This document shows, in pieces, positions 19,140-29,830 of a DNA stretch of 64,000 bases (position 1 is the stretch's first letter; the number at the start of each line of letters is the position of its first letter). A model generated the notes under the pieces. The model was not told the DNA's origin. It made no database searches and saw only the letters and a list, made by a program, of their open reading frames with translations. This DNA is from Halomonas sp. M20 (GTDB lineage: Bacteria > Pseudomonadota > Gammaproteobacteria > Pseudomonadales > Halomonadaceae), in contig NZ_JACNMQ010000006.1 in the NCBI RefSeq assembly GCF_020622265.1, forward strand, positions 1 through 64,000. The letters run 5' to 3'. The position numbers were made by a program, and so were the translations under genes.

Positions 19140-19651
19140 AACGCCACCTTGAAGCTGAATATTTGATCAACGGTGGCATCACCGCCCTTGCGTTCTTTTT
19201 CTGCAAGAGGATCCTGCCAGGTCAACCTGATTTCAACGTTTTTGACGCCATCTCCTGTATCGACATCGATGCGGCCAACACCCGAGGTGAGAGGTGAGTC
19301 GTCAATTGCCTTCGTCCAATCGGTAATATCCTGCGACACCAGCTGCGAAGGGCTGCATCCCTGTGTGCAACCACCTGATGACGCCTCGTCGGTAGATTTA
19401 CCATCATAGGTTTCCAACGCACTCAGATTGGCGCGTATCCGCTCGGCCATATCCACTGCTAAAAGCTGTGCCATCGTATTGTTATAACTTGAACGCTGAT
19501 GCTGCATGGTATTGATTTGCAGCATCCCCAGGCCCAATAGCGACACGCTGAGCAGCAACAAGGCGACCAGCACCTCGATCAGTCCTATCCCCTGTTGTTT
19601 TGACAAACGTTGTCCTGGTGCGCTCGCCCGAAGCGGTCGTCGCTGATTCAT
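19136..19651 (-). CDS. pilV: Type IV pilus minor pilin PilV
   Basis: 171-residue PilV-type prepilin with an unusually long, basic leader of about 21 residues before G-IGLIEVLVALLLLSVSL (Glu at +5). The segment MQHQRSSYNNTMAQLLAVDMAERIRAN is typical of PilV proteins, and paired Cys residues follow (GGCTQGCSP). The ATG overlaps the fimU stop (ATGA). Second gene of the operon. Confidence 0.9.
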   Translation of the reverse strand: MNQRRPLRASAPGQRLSKQQGIGLIEVLVALLLLSVSLLGLGMLQINTMQHQRSSYNNTMAQLLAVDMAERIRANLSALETYDGKSTDEASSGGCTQGCSPSQLVSQDITDWTKAIDDSPLTSGVGRIDVDTGDGVKNVEIRLTWQDPLAEKERKGGDATVDQIFSFKVAL

Positions 19652-20160
19652 GTGCAGTCCGCCTCCGTACCATCACGAACTCGAACGCGTCCTGAGGGTG
19701 CCAGCAATACTTCGCGCACGTAACCGTTGCCGCAGAAAGTCCAGGTATTATTACTGCCTCGGGCGGTTCCACGTTGGGAAAAGAATACTCGAGAACGGGA
19801 GCTCAGGATGAGCGATGATACGGTGGCATCTTTTACCCAAATGCGGGCGTCAGCAGGAACGGCACTTCCATTGCCACGATAGACGACCCAGCCATGCTGC
19901 CAGTCATCGTCTTCGCTACAATCAGAGGGGTTCGATTCGGTTGCGGTGATGGCATAAGGACATACGCTAACATCGTCGCCTTGAGAAACCGCTTCGCTAC
20001 GGGCCATGGCCAACGAACGAGTAAGCGCCCGAACGTCGTTGTCGACCTGCTGGCGCGCCATGAAACTCTGCCATGTGGGCACGGCGAAAGACGCCACGAC
20101 CGCCATCACCCCTAGAGTGGCCATCAATTCGATGAGTGTGAAGCCACGTTGCTGGCGCAC
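19648..20160 (-). CDS. fimU: GspH/FimT-family minor pilin (FimU position)
   Basis: 170-residue pseudopilin: prepilin site G-FTLIELMATLGVMAVVASFA near the very N-terminus, then a GspH-type domain (RSLAMARSEAVSQG, the DGR-like C-terminal GRVRVRDG) with four Cys. First gene of the minor-pilin operon. Its place directly before pilV is that of fimU in P. aeruginosa, but sequence alone does not separate FimU from FimT. Confidence 0.82.
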   Translation of the reverse strand: MRQQRGFTLIELMATLGVMAVVASFAVPTWQSFMARQQVDNDVRALTRSLAMARSEAVSQGDDVSVCPYAITATESNPSDCSEDDDWQHGWVVYRGNGSAVPADARIWVKDATVSSLILSSRSRVFFSQRGTARGSNNTWTFCGNGYVREVLLAPSGRVRVRDGTEADCT

Positions 20161-20236
20161 AGGCTTTCCCTATAAGCGGTTACATTTCTGTATCATTGTG
20201 TCGTGATAATACCTGCCCCCTCTGTTTTCAAAGCAT

Positions 20237-20264
20237 AAAAAAGTCGGGCAAAAGCCCGACTTTT
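20237..20264 (-). terminator. Rho-independent terminator of ispH
   Basis: Stem AAAAGTCGGGC / GCCCGACTTTT with an AAAA loop (20239-20264), with T-runs on both sides. It lies 22 bases past the ispH stop and separates ispH from the pilin operon. Confidence 0.88.
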
Positions 20265-20286
20265 CGACTGGTATAAAATATTTTAC

Positions 20287-21240
20287 TCATCCGCTGGCGA
20301 TTACTTTCTCTCTTAATTCCTTGGGCATCGAGAAGACGATGGTCTCTTCACGCCCTTCGAGTTCTTTCGGCACCGCGGCTCCCAGCTCGCGCAGGCGTTC
20401 GATTACTCCGTTGACCAGCACTTCCGGAGCACTGGCGCCGGCGGTAATACCGATGGTATCGACACCTTTCAACCAAGACTCCTCGATCAAGCTGGCATCG
20501 TCGATCAGCTTGGCACTGGAGCCCATGCGCTCCGCCAGTTCCCTCAGCCGATTGGAATTCGAGCTGTTGACACTGCCCACCACCAATACCAGATCGCTTT
20601 CCGCTGCTAGCTGACGCACCGCGTCCTGGCGATTCTGGGTGGCATAACAGATGTCGTCCTTGCGCGGGCCATCGATAGCGGGGAATTTTTCTCGCAGCGC
20701 ATCGATGACCCGAGCGGTATCGTCCATGGAGAGCGTCGTCTGGGTGACGAAGGAGAGCGTCTCGGGATTGTTGACCTCTAGCGCGGCCACATCGGTCTCG
20801 TCTTCGACCAGGTAAATGGCGCCGCCATGGGAACTGTCGTAGCGGCCCATGGTGCCCTCCACCTCGGGGTGGCCGGCATGACCGATGAGAATGCACTCCT
20901 GGCCGCGCTTGGCGTAGCGCAGCACTTCCATATGTACCTTGGTCACCAGGGGGCAGGTAGCATCGAAGACCTTGAGCCCGCGACGTTCGGCTTCCTGCTG
21001 CACGGCCTTCGAGACACCGTGGGCGGAGAAGATGACCGTGGCATCGTCGGGCACTTCATCGAGTTCCTCGACGAAAACCGCCCCGCGCTCGCGCAATGTA
21101 TCCACCACGAAGCGGTTGTGAACGACCTCGTGACGTACATAGATCGGTGCGCCCAGCACATCCAGGGCGCGATTGACGATTTCGATGGCACGGTCGACGC
21201 CGGCGCAAAAGCCCCGGGGATTGGCCAGCTTGATCTGCAT
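20287..21240 (-). CDS. ispH: 4-hydroxy-3-methylbut-2-enyl diphosphate reductase
   Basis: Last enzyme of the MEP isoprenoid pathway; an iron-sulfur protein that makes IPP and DMAPP from HMBPP. The three cluster Cys are visible: Cys12 in [11 protein letters not shown], one in [11 protein letters not shown] and one in [11 protein letters not shown]. Catalytic-site motifs AHGVS and [10 protein letters not shown] are intact. The 317 residues match the family (also called LytB). It is downstream of fkpB and lspA, the common lspA-fkpB-ispH order. Confidence 0.97.
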   Translation of the reverse strand: MQIKLANPRGFCAGVDRAIEIVNRALDVLGAPIYVRHEVVHNRFVVDTLRERGAVFVEELDEVPDDATVIFSAHGVSKAVQQEAERRGLKVFDATCPLVTKVHMEVLRYAKRGQECILIGHAGHPEVEGTMGRYDSSHGGAIYLVEDETDVAALEVNNPETLSFVTQTTLSMDDTARVIDALREKFPAIDGPRKDDICYATQNRQDAVRQLAAESDLVLVVGSVNSSNSNRLRELAERMGSSAKLIDDASLIEESWLKGVDTIGITAGASAPEVLVNGVIERLRELGAAVPKELEGREETIVFSMPKELREKVIASG

Positions 21241-21294
21241 GATGAGCCTCGCTTGATACGTTGTGTATCGTGGCGGTGTCAGTAAATAGTGATA

Positions 21295-21741
21295 TTAATG
21301 CGTCGTCGCGGGCCTTACTTCAATCACCTCGACCTCGAAGGTCAGAGTACGCCCGGCCAGGGGGTGATTGAAGTCCACGGCTACCTGCTTGTCGTCTATC
21401 TCGGCGATCACGCCGGGCACTTCTCCCCCCGCCGCATCGGCAAAGGACATCACCAACCCCTCTTCGAGCTCGGTATTCTCGAAACTCTCCCTAGGAATAC
21501 GCTGCACGTTCTGGGGATTGTGCTGGCCGAAGGCGTGCTCCGGAGAAATGGTATAGCTACCGGTTTCACCATCGGTCAGCCCTGTCAGTGGCGCCTCGAA
21601 ACCCGGCGGCAGATTACCATCGCCGACCTGGAACGTCGCCGGCTGTTTGTCCCGGGTGGAGTCGACCACGGTGCCATCCTCCAGCTTGAGGGTAAAGTGC
21701 AGCGTTACCTCCATCCCCTCGTTGATACGGTATTCGCTCAT
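21295..21741 (-). CDS. fkpB: FKBP-type peptidyl-prolyl isomerase, SlpA/FkpB type
   Basis: 148-residue cytoplasmic prolyl isomerase/chaperone: an FKBP domain split by an insert-in-flap domain. Seen are the N-terminal VTLHFTLKLEDGTVVDST, the flap region with PEHAFGQHNPQNVQRIPR, and the C-terminal VDFNHPLAGRTLTFEVEV typical of SlyD/FkpB proteins. It lacks the His-rich tail of SlyD, which supports FkpB. Lies between lspA and ispH. Confidence 0.93.
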   Translation of the reverse strand: MSEYRINEGMEVTLHFTLKLEDGTVVDSTRDKQPATFQVGDGNLPPGFEAPLTGLTDGETGSYTISPEHAFGQHNPQNVQRIPRESFENTELEEGLVMSFADAAGGEVPGVIAEIDDKQVAVDFNHPLAGRTLTFEVEVIEVRPATTH

Positions 21742-21762
21742 CTTGAATATCCTCTGCAGAAG

Positions 21763-22359
21763 TCAGTGATGGCTTTTGTGTCTACGTTCACTACGCCCAT
21801 CACGCAATGCCTGAAGAATCAAACCGATGGCCCCTAGAGTGATGGCCGTATCCGCAATATTGAAAGCGGGAAAGTAGGTGTTCTGCCAATGAAAGGAGAG
21901 AAAATCCACCACATAGCCATGCATGAGGCGATCGTAAAGATTACCAAGGGCGCCACCAATCACCAATGCCAGAGAGGCGGCCGTCAGCGTCTCGTAAGCC
22001 TTGAGTCGCGTCAACCAGACGGTCAGTCCGATCGCTGCGCCAATGGCGATTAGCGCAAACAACCAACGCTGCCAGCCACCATGGGTCGCCAGGAAACTGA
22101 AGGCGGCACCGGTATTGTGCAACAGCGTGAGGTTGAATATCGGCAGCACTTCCACGGGCTGAGCATAGACGAGCATGCTCGTGGCCAGGGCTTTCGATCC
22201 CAGATCTAGCGCCACCACCAGCACCGACAACCACAGCCAGCGTAACGGCCGAGTCATTGGCGTGTCAGTGGCTGGGACTCTCTCGCCACTCTCGCTGTTC
22301 TCGCCGCTTTCTACCTGCTGACTCTTCGTTCCGACTCTCTTTGTCTCGGCTTTAGGCAT
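21763..22359 (-). CDS. lspA: Lipoprotein signal peptidase (signal peptidase II)
   Basis: Inner-membrane aspartic protease that removes signal peptides from lipidated prolipoproteins. Four hydrophobic segments and the conserved motifs [18 protein letters not shown] and FNIADTAI (catalytic Asp pair) are present. The ATG at 22359 overlaps the ileS stop (ATGCCTAA) and gives 198 residues with a hydrophilic 34-residue N-terminal extension. The alternative ATG at 22257 gives 164 residues, the usual length, but has no clear ribosome site, so the true start is uncertain. Confidence 0.92.
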   Translation of the reverse strand: MPKAETKRVGTKSQQVESGENSESGERVPATDTPMTRPLRWLWLSVLVVALDLGSKALATSMLVYAQPVEVLPIFNLTLLHNTGAAFSFLATHGGWQRWLFALIAIGAAIGLTVWLTRLKAYETLTAASLALVIGGALGNLYDRLMHGYVVDFLSFHWQNTYFPAFNIADTAITLGAIGLILQALRDGRSERRHKSHH

Positions 22360-25204
22360 AGTGGCGTTCTTCTCCCGGCCCGCCCGGCAGATTGCTGATG
22401 CAGCGTCCGCACAGGTCGGAATGCCCGGTGTGCTGCCCGACATCAGGGCGATGATGCCAGCAGCGCTCGCATTTGGCGTGAGGGCTTGCGATGACCGCCA
22501 CCTTGAGATCGTCGCGCTCGGTGGCCTCGACGCCCTCCGTATCAGTAGCATCAAGAGAGGCCAGATGCACCTCGCTGGTCATCAGCACGAAACGCAGCTC
22601 ATCTCCCAAGCGGCCCAATGTCTCGCGCAATGTATCGCTGACGTAGAGCGTGACCTCAGCAGCCAGGCCACTCTTGATCACCTTGGCGTTGCGAGCGTCC
22701 TCGAGGCACTTATTGACCGCCTGCTTGACCTCCAGCACCTGCTCCCAGAACGCCCGGTCGAACGCAGCGCCGTCATCCAGGGTCTGCAATTCGCCATAGA
22801 AGGTTTCCAGCAGTACGCTGTCCTTGCGCTCGCCGGGGATATGCTCGTAGATCTCCTCCGCGGTGAAGGAGAGGATCGGCGCGACCCAGCGCGCCAGGGC
22901 CTCGACCACCCGATAGAGTGCGGTCTGGCAGCTGCGCCGTGCCAATGAATCCGCCTGAGTGGTGTACTGGCGATCCTTGATGATGTCCAGGTAGAAGCCG
23001 CCAAGCTCCCGGGCGCAGAAGGTGTGCACCTGCTGATAGACATCGAGGAAACGATACTCGGTATAGGCGGTTTCGATGCGCGCCTGCAGCTGAGCGGCGC
23101 GGTCCACCACCCACTGATCCAGCGCGATCATGTCATCAAAAGGCACCACATCGCGCTCGGCATCGAAGCCATTGAGATTGGCCAGCAGGAAGCGCGAGGT
23201 GTTGCGGATGCGCCGATAGACATCGGCAGTACGCTTCAATATCTCATCGGAAACCGCCATCTCGCCGGAGTAGTCCGTGGAGGCGACCCACAGGCGCAGA
23301 ATGTCCGCGCCCAGCTTATCCATGACCTCCTGAGGGGCGACTACATTGCCCACGGACTTGGACATCTTGCGGCCCTGGGCATCCACGGTGAAGCCATGGG
23401 TCAGCAAGCCCCTGTAGGGCGCATGACCGTCAATGGCGCAGCCGGTCAAAAGCGACGAATGGAACCAGCCGCGATGCTGATCGGAACCTTCCAGATAGAG
23501 GTCCGCCACCGGGCCATCGCGCCTCTCCGGATGATCGAACACCGCCGCATGGGAGCCGCGCAGCACATGCCAATGCGTGGTGCCGGAGTCGAACCAGACG
23601 TCCAGGGTGTCGCTGATCTTTTCGTAATCCGCTGCTTCGTCGCCCAGCAGTTCGCTGGCGTCGAGCCGGAACCAGGCTTCGATGCCCTCGGCGTCGATGC
23701 GCTTGGCCACTTCTTCCATCAGCTCCAGGGTGCGCGGATGAAGCTCTCCGCTGACCCGATGCAGGAAGAACGGGATCGGCACGCCCCAGTTGCGCTGACG
23801 CGAGATGCACCAGTCCGGGCGATTGGCGATCATCGAATGCAGGCGCGCCTTGCCCCAGCCCGGTACGAACTGGGTCGTCTCGATGCCCTCCAGCGCGCGT
23901 TCACGCAGGGTCTTGCCATCCGCGCCTTGAATATCCATGCCCACGAACCACTGGGCAGTCGCCCGGTAGATCACCGGCGACTTATGACGCCAGCAGTGCA
24001 TGTAGCTATGGGTGATCTTCTCGTGGGCCAGCAGTGCGCCGACCTCTTCCAGCTTGGCGACGATCTGCGCATTGGCCTTCCAGATCATCTGGCCGCCGAA
24101 GAACTTGAGATCCTCGGCGTAGACGCCATTGCCCATCACCGGGCTCTTGATCTCCTCGAACTCCATGCCGTAGGCGCGACAGGTGATGAAGTCGTCCACC
24201 CCGTAAGCCGGGGCAGAATGCACGATGCCGGTACCGGCATCCGTCTCGACGTAATCCGCCAGATAGACCGGTGCCAGACGATCATAGAACGGATGGCGAA
24301 AGTTCAGGTTCTCGAGATGAGTGCCCGACGTGGTCGCCACGATCTCGCCCTGGAGGCCGAAGCGTTCGAGGCAGCTCTCGACCAGATCCTCCGCCAGCAG
24401 AAGCAAGCGCTCGCCGGTATCTACCAGGGCATAGCTGAACTCGGGATGCACGTTGAGCGCCTGGTTGGCGGGAATGGTCCAAGGCGTGGTAGTCCAGATC
24501 GCCACGGCCGCCGGTTTGGCAAACGCTTCGAGACCGAAGGCGGTCGCCAACGCGGCAGGATCGTCGGCGACGAAGGCGACATCGATGGCATCGGATTTCT
24601 TGTCGGCGTACTCGACTTCGGCTTCCGCCAGGGCCGAGCCGCAATCGAAACACCAGTTGACCGGCTTCAGACCCTTGAATACATAGCCCTGCTTGACCAT
24701 TTCCGCCAGGGCGCGGACCTCTTCAGCCTCATTGACATGATCCATGGTGCGATAGGGCCGCTGCCAGTCACCGATGATGCCCAGGCGTATGAAATCCTCG
24801 CGCTGGGTATCGATCTGCTCCGCGGCATAACGACGACTCAGTGCACGAGTCTCTTCCGGCGGTAAATGCTTGCCATGCAGCTTCTCGATCTGATGCTCGA
24901 TAGGCAGGCCGTGGCAATCCCAGCCGGGCACATAGGGCGCATCGTAACCGGCAATTCCCTTGGCCTTGACGATGATGTCCTTGAGGATCTTGTTGACCGC
25001 ATGGCCGATATGAATGCTGCCATTGGCATAGGGAGGCCCGTCGTGCAGCACGAAGGTCTCGCGTTCCTTTCCTGCATCACGCAGGCGCTGATAGAGATCG
25101 ATCTCCTGCCAGCGCTGGAGTCGCGCCGGTTCGCGCTTGGGCAGATTGCCGCGCATGGGAAAGTCGGTTTCAGGCAGATTCAGTGTAGGCTTATAGTCGC
25201 TCAT
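22352..25204 (-). CDS. ileS: Isoleucyl-tRNA synthetase
   Basis: Charges tRNA-Ile. Class I synthetase of 950 residues with the HIGH signature in [19 protein letters not shown] (about residues 58-76), a CP1 editing domain, the KMSKS loop in [12 protein letters not shown] and a C-terminal zinc finger with [12 protein letters not shown] and LCGRC. This is the E. coli-like (type 1) form. The start overlaps the ribF stop by four bases, and the ribF-ileS-lspA order is classical. Confidence 0.98.
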   Translation of the reverse strand: MSDYKPTLNLPETDFPMRGNLPKREPARLQRWQEIDLYQRLRDAGKERETFVLHDGPPYANGSIHIGHAVNKILKDIIVKAKGIAGYDAPYVPGWDCHGLPIEHQIEKLHGKHLPPEETRALSRRYAAEQIDTQREDFIRLGIIGDWQRPYRTMDHVNEAEEVRALAEMVKQGYVFKGLKPVNWCFDCGSALAEAEVEYADKKSDAIDVAFVADDPAALATAFGLEAFAKPAAVAIWTTTPWTIPANQALNVHPEFSYALVDTGERLLLLAEDLVESCLERFGLQGEIVATTSGTHLENLNFRHPFYDRLAPVYLADYVETDAGTGIVHSAPAYGVDDFITCRAYGMEFEEIKSPVMGNGVYAEDLKFFGGQMIWKANAQIVAKLEEVGALLAHEKITHSYMHCWRHKSPVIYRATAQWFVGMDIQGADGKTLRERALEGIETTQFVPGWGKARLHSMIANRPDWCISRQRNWGVPIPFFLHRVSGELHPRTLELMEEVAKRIDAEGIEAWFRLDASELLGDEAADYEKISDTLDVWFDSGTTHWHVLRGSHAAVFDHPERRDGPVADLYLEGSDQHRGWFHSSLLTGCAIDGHAPYRGLLTHGFTVDAQGRKMSKSVGNVVAPQEVMDKLGADILRLWVASTDYSGEMAVSDEILKRTADVYRRIRNTSRFLLANLNGFDAERDVVPFDDMIALDQWVVDRAAQLQARIETAYTEYRFLDVYQQVHTFCARELGGFYLDIIKDRQYTTQADSLARRSCQTALYRVVEALARWVAPILSFTAEEIYEHIPGERKDSVLLETFYGELQTLDDGAAFDRAFWEQVLEVKQAVNKCLEDARNAKVIKSGLAAEVTLYVSDTLRETLGRLGDELRFVLMTSEVHLASLDATDTEGVEATERDDLKVAVIASPHAKCERCWHHRPDVGQHTGHSDLCGRCISNLPGGPGEERHYA

Positions 25205-26253
25205 GAGGTTCCATCGTTGTCGCGCCTGGCGGCTCCAGGGTTGGCATGCCCGGGGGCCGACGCCAAGGGCGCCGATGCCAGATAAGGGGTTAAATCACTA
25301 TCGTCTCGATTGTGCATTTGGCCTGGCCAGGCATGGAAAAACTCCCGCGCCTGAACCTGATCGGCCTGAATCCGATGCTTTAGCTCATCCAGCCCATCGA
25401 AACGCTGCTCGCCGCGCAAACGCGCGCAGGGCAGCACTTCGATGACCTGGCCATAAAGATCGCCACTGAAGTCGAACAGATTGACTTCTAGAACCGGACG
25501 CGGCGTTCCCACGGTGGGCCGCCAGCCGATATTGGCGACTCCGGCGAATTCACGGCCATCGTCCAGCCGCGTGATGACCGCATAGACACCACGCAATGCC
25601 ATGGGCCCGGATAACAACGGCACATTGGCGGTGGGCACGCCGATGGTACGGCCCAGCTTCTGATCGGGAACGACTCGCCCCGTATAAGAATAAGGCCGGC
25701 CGAGCATGCGCGCTGCCTGCGAGAAATTGCCGCTGGCCAGCATTGTACGCACTCGGGAACTCGAGACCCGCTCCCCGTCGAGGGCAAAGGTGCGCGTATT
25801 CTCGACACCGAAGCCACACTCCTCACCCACTTGAGTCAACAGGGCAAAATCACCGGACCGATCACAGCCAAAGCGAAAGTCATCCCCCACCACCAGATGA
25901 CGCACGTCAAGACCATCGATCAATATCCGATCGATGAACTGTCGCCCCGTCATGCTCCGCAGCGCATCGTTGAAGGGCAGGCAGACGATTCGTTCGGCAC
26001 CGTGGGCCGCCAGTAGCCGAGCCTTGTCACGTAGCCGCGACAGCCGCGGCGGCGCTTGATCACCGGCGAAGAACTCCCGGGGCTGAGGTTCGAACACCAT
26101 CACCGTCACCGGCAGCTCCAGATCCGCCGCGCGACCGCGCAACTGATCGAGAATCGCCTGATGGCCGAGGTGCACACCGTCGAAATTACCGATGGTGGCA
26201 ACACTGCCACGATGATGCTCGCGCAGATTGTGTAAACCGCGAATCAATTCCAT
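25201..26253 (-). CDS. ribF: Bifunctional riboflavin kinase / FAD synthetase
   Basis: Makes FMN and then FAD from riboflavin. The N-terminal nucleotidyltransferase has [13 protein letters not shown] (HIGH-like, residues 20-32); the C-terminal flavokinase has [11 protein letters not shown]. The start [13 protein letters not shown] at 26253 matches homologues, which begin M-x-LIRG; an ATG five codons upstream is possible. The extra Ala/Gly-rich C-terminal 35 residues lengthen it to 350 against about 313 in E. coli. Overlaps ileS by four bases. Confidence 0.95.
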   Translation of the reverse strand: MELIRGLHNLREHHRGSVATIGNFDGVHLGHQAILDQLRGRAADLELPVTVMVFEPQPREFFAGDQAPPRLSRLRDKARLLAAHGAERIVCLPFNDALRSMTGRQFIDRILIDGLDVRHLVVGDDFRFGCDRSGDFALLTQVGEECGFGVENTRTFALDGERVSSSRVRTMLASGNFSQAARMLGRPYSYTGRVVPDQKLGRTIGVPTANVPLLSGPMALRGVYAVITRLDDGREFAGVANIGWRPTVGTPRPVLEVNLFDFSGDLYGQVIEVLPCARLRGEQRFDGLDELKHRIQADQVQAREFFHAWPGQMHNRDDSDLTPYLASAPLASAPGHANPGAARRDNDGTS

Positions 26254-26339
26254 GCAGCATTCACGCATCGGTTAAAGAATCAATTATAACGAAGGCGGCA
26301 AGCCTTGACAGCCACGGCATTTGATACTTGCCCACTCCG

Positions 26340-28019
26340 TCAGCCATTCAAACGAAAATGCCGCAACCGAATACCGCAGAGGGCAAGCCAGCCAAAATAC
26401 AACGCAATACTACCTGCCACCAGCGCGCCGAGCGTCAAGACCCGCTGCCCCACTTCCCAGCTCAGCCATGCCTGCCATGGAGGGGAGAACCACCAAAGCC
26501 CCAGGGCAAGCAACGTACACCCGCCCCCCAACTGCCACGCATAGCGCCCCCAGCCGGGCTGGAAGATCAATACTCCCTGGCGGTGCAGTCCGCGTGCCAG
26601 CAGGCCGGCATTGAGAAACGCGGACAGCGCCGTCGCCAGCGCCAGACCGGCATGGGCCAAGGGCACAATGAAGATCAGATTCAACCCCATGTTGGCGATC
26701 ATGGCGATGATGCCGATCTTGACCGGTGTCGCGGTATCTTGGCGGGCAAAATAACCCGGTGCCCATATCTTGATCAGCATGAAGGCGATCAGGCCCAGCG
26801 CATAGGCACGCAGACTCATTGCAGCCATGGCGATATCATGCTCGGTCATGGCGCCATAGTGAAACAGGCTGATCAACAGAGGCTCCGCCAGCACCGCCAG
26901 GGCCAGCGCCGCCGGCAAGCCGATCAGCAATACCGCCCGCAGCGCCCAGTCGAGCATCTTGGCAAAATGCTCGCGAGACTGCTCCGCGTGACGCTTGGAG
27001 AGCGCCGGCAGAATCACCGTGCCGATGGCAATACCGAATACCCCAAGCGGCAGCTCCACCAGACGGTCCGAATAGTACAGCCAGGAAACGCTGCCCGCCG
27101 CGAGAAGCGAGGCGAGTACGGTATCGAGCAATAGATTGATCTGCGATACTGAGACGCCGAACAAGGCCGGGGTCATCAGCTTGAGTATGCGTCTTACTCC
27201 CTCATGTCGAAAACGCGGCCAGGGTCTTGGCATCAATCCCAGCCGCGCAAGAAACGGCACCTGAAAGGCCAGCTGGGCGGCACCGGCTATCAACACCCCC
27301 CAGGCCAGCGCCAATGACGGTGTTTCCATCAGCGGCGTCAACCACAGGGCGGCCCCAATCAAGGAAAGATTCAATAGCACCGGCGTAAATGCCGGTACGG
27401 CGAAGCGGCTCCAGGTATTGAGCACGCTTCCCGAGAAAGCGGTGAGCGAGATCAACAGCAGATACGGAAAGGTCAGCTGCAGCATTTCAGCGGTCAACGC
27501 GAGCTTTTCCGGGTCGCGAGCAAAGCCCGGAGCAAACAGCCAGGCAAGCCAGGGCGCCAGCAACATGGCGGCGGCGGTGATCAGTGCCAGCACGACCGCC
27601 AGGCTGCCCGAGACCGCATCGAGCAGCTCCCGCACCTCTTCCCGGGAGCGACGAGTCGCGTACTCCGACAACACCGGCACGAAGGCCTGGTTGAAAGCGC
27701 CCTCGGCGAACAGGCGGCGCAAAAAGTTGGGAATCTTGAAAGCGACGAAGAAGGCATCCGCCCCACTGCCGGCCCCCAATAGAGCGGCAATGACCACATC
27801 CCGCACCAGACCCAGCACCCGGGAGAGCATGGTCATCGCACTTACGATCACCCCGGAGCGCAGCAATCCTGCACCAGGGGCTATCTGCGCGCCGGGCTGC
27901 TTGCCGGGGGCCGGGTCGCCCTGGGCACCGTCACCTGCGGCGGGCGCATCCAACTGAGCGTCGCTGGCTGTCGTTGGCCTGGCCCCGGGCTGGACCTCTT
28001 TGTCTGACGGGTTACTCAC
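26340..28019 (-). CDS. murJ: Lipid II flippase MurJ
   Basis: Polytopic inner-membrane protein of the MOP superfamily that flips lipid II for peptidoglycan synthesis. Fourteen or so hydrophobic segments follow a hydrophilic Ala/Gly/Pro-rich N-terminal tail of about 55 residues. Conserved motifs include SRVLGLVRDVVIAALLG, SGADAFFVAFKIPNFLRRLF and AEGAFNQAFVPVL. A GTG at 28019 is preferred because GGGGAAGAAG lies upstream and the earlier in-frame ATGs (28055, 28049) abut or overlap the rpsT terminator. This gives 559 residues. Between rpsT and ribF, the standard context. Confidence 0.93.
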   Translation of the reverse strand: MSNPSDKEVQPGARPTTASDAQLDAPAAGDGAQGDPAPGKQPGAQIAPGAGLLRSGVIVSAMTMLSRVLGLVRDVVIAALLGAGSGADAFFVAFKIPNFLRRLFAEGAFNQAFVPVLSEYATRRSREEVRELLDAVSGSLAVVLALITAAAMLLAPWLAWLFAPGFARDPEKLALTAEMLQLTFPYLLLISLTAFSGSVLNTWSRFAVPAFTPVLLNLSLIGAALWLTPLMETPSLALAWGVLIAGAAQLAFQVPFLARLGLMPRPWPRFRHEGVRRILKLMTPALFGVSVSQINLLLDTVLASLLAAGSVSWLYYSDRLVELPLGVFGIAIGTVILPALSKRHAEQSREHFAKMLDWALRAVLLIGLPAALALAVLAEPLLISLFHYGAMTEHDIAMAAMSLRAYALGLIAFMLIKIWAPGYFARQDTATPVKIGIIAMIANMGLNLIFIVPLAHAGLALATALSAFLNAGLLARGLHRQGVLIFQPGWGRYAWQLGGGCTLLALGLWWFSPPWQAWLSWEVGQRVLTLGALVAGSIALYFGWLALCGIRLRHFRLNG

Positions 28020-28053
28020 GGTAGCGCTTCTTCCCCAATCGAAAGTCATGCAC

Positions 28054-28078
28054 AAAAAAACCGGCCGAAGCCGGTTTT
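28054..28078 (-). terminator. Rho-independent terminator of rpsT
   Basis: Stem AACCGGC / GCCGGTT, loop CGAA on the plus strand, followed on the minus strand by a run of seven T. About 70 bases past the rpsT stop. Confidence 0.85.
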
Positions 28079-28149
28079 CTGAGCGCTAGCGCCTCTTTTT
28101 TCCTCCATACAGCGCAGGAAGTAAATGAGGCACTCGGCGAGCGTCCGGC

Positions 28150-28416
28150 TTAGGCAGCCAGCGCTTTAATTCGCTTGTTGAGACGGCTCTTAAGACGAGC
28201 AGCCTTCTTCTTGGAAAGCGTATCCTTGTCGGCCATACGGTCGATGACCGGCTGCGCCGTACGGAACTCTTCCATGGCCTTGCCATGATCGCCGCCTTGA
28301 ATTGCCTTGATCACGCGCTTGATGTAAGTGCGGACCGTGGAGCGCTGACTGGCTTTATGCTGACGACGCTCTTCAGCCTGACGGGCGCGCTTGCGCGCTT
28401 GCTTGCTATTCGCCAC
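28150..28416 (-). CDS. rpsT: 30S ribosomal protein S20
   Basis: Binds 16S rRNA in the small subunit. Start is GTG at 28416 with a perfect AAGGAG seven bases upstream, giving 88 residues beginning (M)ANSKQARKRARQAEERR, the family hallmark. The rest is the Lys/Arg-rich three-helix bundle. GTG or TTG starts are known in rpsT and help autoregulation. Followed by a terminator and then murJ. Confidence 0.97.
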   Translation of the reverse strand: MANSKQARKRARQAEERRQHKASQRSTVRTYIKRVIKAIQGGDHGKAMEEFRTAQPVIDRMADKDTLSKKKAARLKSRLNKRIKALAA

Positions 28417-28614
28417 CGTAATCTCCTTGGAGAACCATAAAATGCGGTGTAAGTATTTGATTCGACCTGATGATCGAATATGTCCATAGCGGCTTGATCG
28501 AGCCACACGACATGCCACGAAAAGCGTTATGCGCGGGCCATGCCTGAAAGGATGCGAATCCTACCATACCGCCCCATGTCTTACCACCGGCTGCCGAAGG
28601 TTTCAAAGCGACAG

Positions 28615-29751
28615 CTAAAGAATTACCAGATTGTCGCGGTGAATCAATTCCGGCGCTTCCATATAACCCAATAACCCTTCGATGCGATGGCTTGGTTGAC
28701 CCAATATTCGAGCCGCTTCATCACTTCCATAATTGACTAGCCCTTTGGCGACCTGCTCGCCTTGCTCATCAAGACACACCACCATATCACCGCGAACGAA
28801 GCGCCCGGATAACGCCTTGACGCCGACCGGCAACAGGCTCGAGCCGCGTTCGCGCAGAACATTCGTGGCCCCGGCATCCAGGGTCAGGCTACCGCGCACC
28901 TGTAGCCGACCGGCCAGCCAGCGCTTACGCGCCGCCAGCGGGGCATGTTCGGGATGCAACAGCGTGCCCAAGGACTCCCCTTCGGCCAGTCGGATCAGCA
29001 CATCCGGCTGACGCCCGCTGGCAATGGCCGTGACCGCCCCGGAACGCGCCGCCAACTGCGCAGCGCGCACCTTGGTGGTCATGCCGCCACGCCCGAGCGC
29101 GCCACCGCTACCGGCCATCGCGATCAGGCGCGGATCATCGGCACGCCCTTCGCCTATCAACTGTGCGTCCGGCTGAAGGCGCGGGTCCGCGTCGAACAAG
29201 CCTTCCTGATCCGTCAGAATGATCAACGCCTCGGCTTCAAGCAAATTGGCTACCAGCGCCCCTAGCGTGTCGTTGTCCCCGAAGCGAATCTCGTCGGTGA
29301 CAACGGTATCGTTTTCATTGATCACCGGTATCACCCGCAGTGACACCAGAGTACTCAGCGCAGAACGGGCATTCAGATAGCGCTTGCGATTGGAGAGATC
29401 GTCATGGGTCAGCAGGATTTGCGCACTGTGCAGGCCATGGCGCGCGAAATGGCCCTCGTAGCATTGCGATAGACCCGTCTGCCCTACTGCCGCCGCCGCT
29501 TGCAGCTCGCGCACCGTCGAAGGGCGCGCACGCCAACCCAGGCGCACCATGCCGGCGGCTACCGCTCCGGAGGAGACCAGCACTACCTCGATACCTCGCG
29601 CATGCAGCGCGGCGATCTGGTCGACCCAACCGCCGATGGCGGGCTCATCCAGGCCACGCCCATCGTTGGTCAGTAGGGCACTTCCGATCTTCACTACCAC
29701 TCGCCGCGCCTTGACTAGCGCCTCGCGGCCCGATGCCCACTCATTGTTCAT
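28615..29751 (-). CDS. proB: Glutamate 5-kinase
   Basis: First step of proline synthesis (glutamate to glutamyl-5-phosphate), also relevant to osmoadaptation. It has an amino-acid-kinase domain with [11 protein letters not shown] near the N-terminus, [11 protein letters not shown] and GTGGM-like [12 protein letters not shown], then a C-terminal PUA domain (about residues 280-378). Its 378 residues are the full two-domain form. Lies downstream of obgE, a common arrangement. Confidence 0.96.
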   Translation of the reverse strand: MNNEWASGREALVKARRVVVKIGSALLTNDGRGLDEPAIGGWVDQIAALHARGIEVVLVSSGAVAAGMVRLGWRARPSTVRELQAAAAVGQTGLSQCYEGHFARHGLHSAQILLTHDDLSNRKRYLNARSALSTLVSLRVIPVINENDTVVTDEIRFGDNDTLGALVANLLEAEALIILTDQEGLFDADPRLQPDAQLIGEGRADDPRLIAMAGSGGALGRGGMTTKVRAAQLAARSGAVTAIASGRQPDVLIRLAEGESLGTLLHPEHAPLAARKRWLAGRLQVRGSLTLDAGATNVLRERGSSLLPVGVKALSGRFVRGDMVVCLDEQGEQVAKGLVNYGSDEAARILGQPSHRIEGLLGYMEAPELIHRDNLVIL

Positions 29752-29830
29752 CTCACCGCCATCTCCAATACGATTCGAGCTCGATCGGTGATATCAAATC
29801 GTATCGAGCGCCGTAGCTTTGAGACATCGA